Shown here: positions 63,698 to 64,000 of the stretch, one piece after another
Layout: each line of letters begins with the position of its first letter
Position numbering within the stretch: position 1 is the first letter of the stretch
Assembly: GCA_039881145.1 (NCBI GenBank)
Contig: JAYKKI010000037.1
Span: forward strand, 19,217,001-19,281,000
Direction of reading: 5' to 3'
Source: Druceiella hillmani
Lineage: Eukaryota > Arthropoda > Insecta > Lepidoptera > Hepialidae
DNA length: 64,000 bases
Position numbers and translations under genes: made by a program
Notes under the pieces: model-generated
Told to the model about the DNA's origin: nothing
Seen by the model: the letters and a program-made list of their open reading frames with translations, nothing else
Database searches by the model: none

Positions 63698-64000
63698 CAC
63701 AATGGTTATCGCTTCCCTTTCGGCTCATGTCTAAAAAAATTAAAATTTTATTTAATAAAAGTACTGATACGCAACATTTAATGTATGAAGAGGCACAGAG
63801 TATGTAAGAAATGTCTATGCAGAAATAATATAGACTATCTTTTCGTTAGTTCTCTCTAAATGTTTCACAATACTAACAGAATTAAAAGTGTGCTCTAAGA
63901 AAACACTAAGTATTTGAAAAAAATAAAATTTAGTTATTTTACGTCTTGTTTCTTTATATTTTTTGATATTTTAACACAAAGCCACCGAGTCTAGAAATTA

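Overview
The window is eukaryotic, strongly A+T-rich and almost entirely non-coding. I found no intact host gene, rRNA, CRISPR or bacterial operon structure. The mobile elements (Penelope-like with GIY-YIG, an RTE/CFDP2-like LINE, a Jockey-type LINE fragment, piggyBac, Ty3/gypsy, a tRNA-derived SINE), a long tract of degenerate TTAGG-like repeats and many (TA)n arrays together suggest an arthropod, most likely an insect. The species cannot be told from the sequence.

Layout. 1-12 kb: AT-rich sequence with a transposon-type hairpin at 10.3 kb and a (TA)n array at 11.3 kb. 12.3-13.2 kb: a MITE-like element with ~92 bp inverted ends and internal hairpins. 13.6-16.3 kb: two decayed Penelope-like elements (PLEs) facing each other. 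17.4-17.8 kb: a relic of a repetitive insect protein family. 20.7-21.6 kb: a broken piggyBac transposase. 22.17-25.54 kb: a recent, 5'-truncated LINE with a perfect 14 bp target-site duplication; its 842-codon RT frame is open, but its endonuclease end is broken by a poly-A insertion, a stop and a frameshift. 30.1-35.1 kb: a decayed Ty3/gypsy element with one recognisable 387 bp LTR. 37.98-39.35 kb: a third PLE carrying the best-preserved hammerhead ribozyme motif. 39.6 kb: a SINE. 40.7-41.6 kb: Jockey-like RT pieces in both orientations.

The outstanding structure is a giant palindrome at 45,999-52,792: two arms of about 3.2 kb in inverted orientation around a 381 bp spacer. Each arm carries the same nested pair of PLE ends at the mirrored position, with a shared ribozyme mutation, so the PLE insertion came before the inverted duplication. 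The arms have since diverged by substitutions, indels and one apparent template-switch event. A third copy of the palindrome's ~70 bp outer end lies at 45,018-45,088.

The right third (53-64 kb) is mostly unannotated. It has one plausible first coding exon (53,189-53,233, with a canonical splice donor), a long hairpin at 57.7 kb, TTAGG-like degenerate repeats near 58 kb and small tandem duplications. Apart from the transposons encoding their own mobility, there is no pathway here; the window reads as intergenic or intronic DNA shaped by transposons and inverted duplications.
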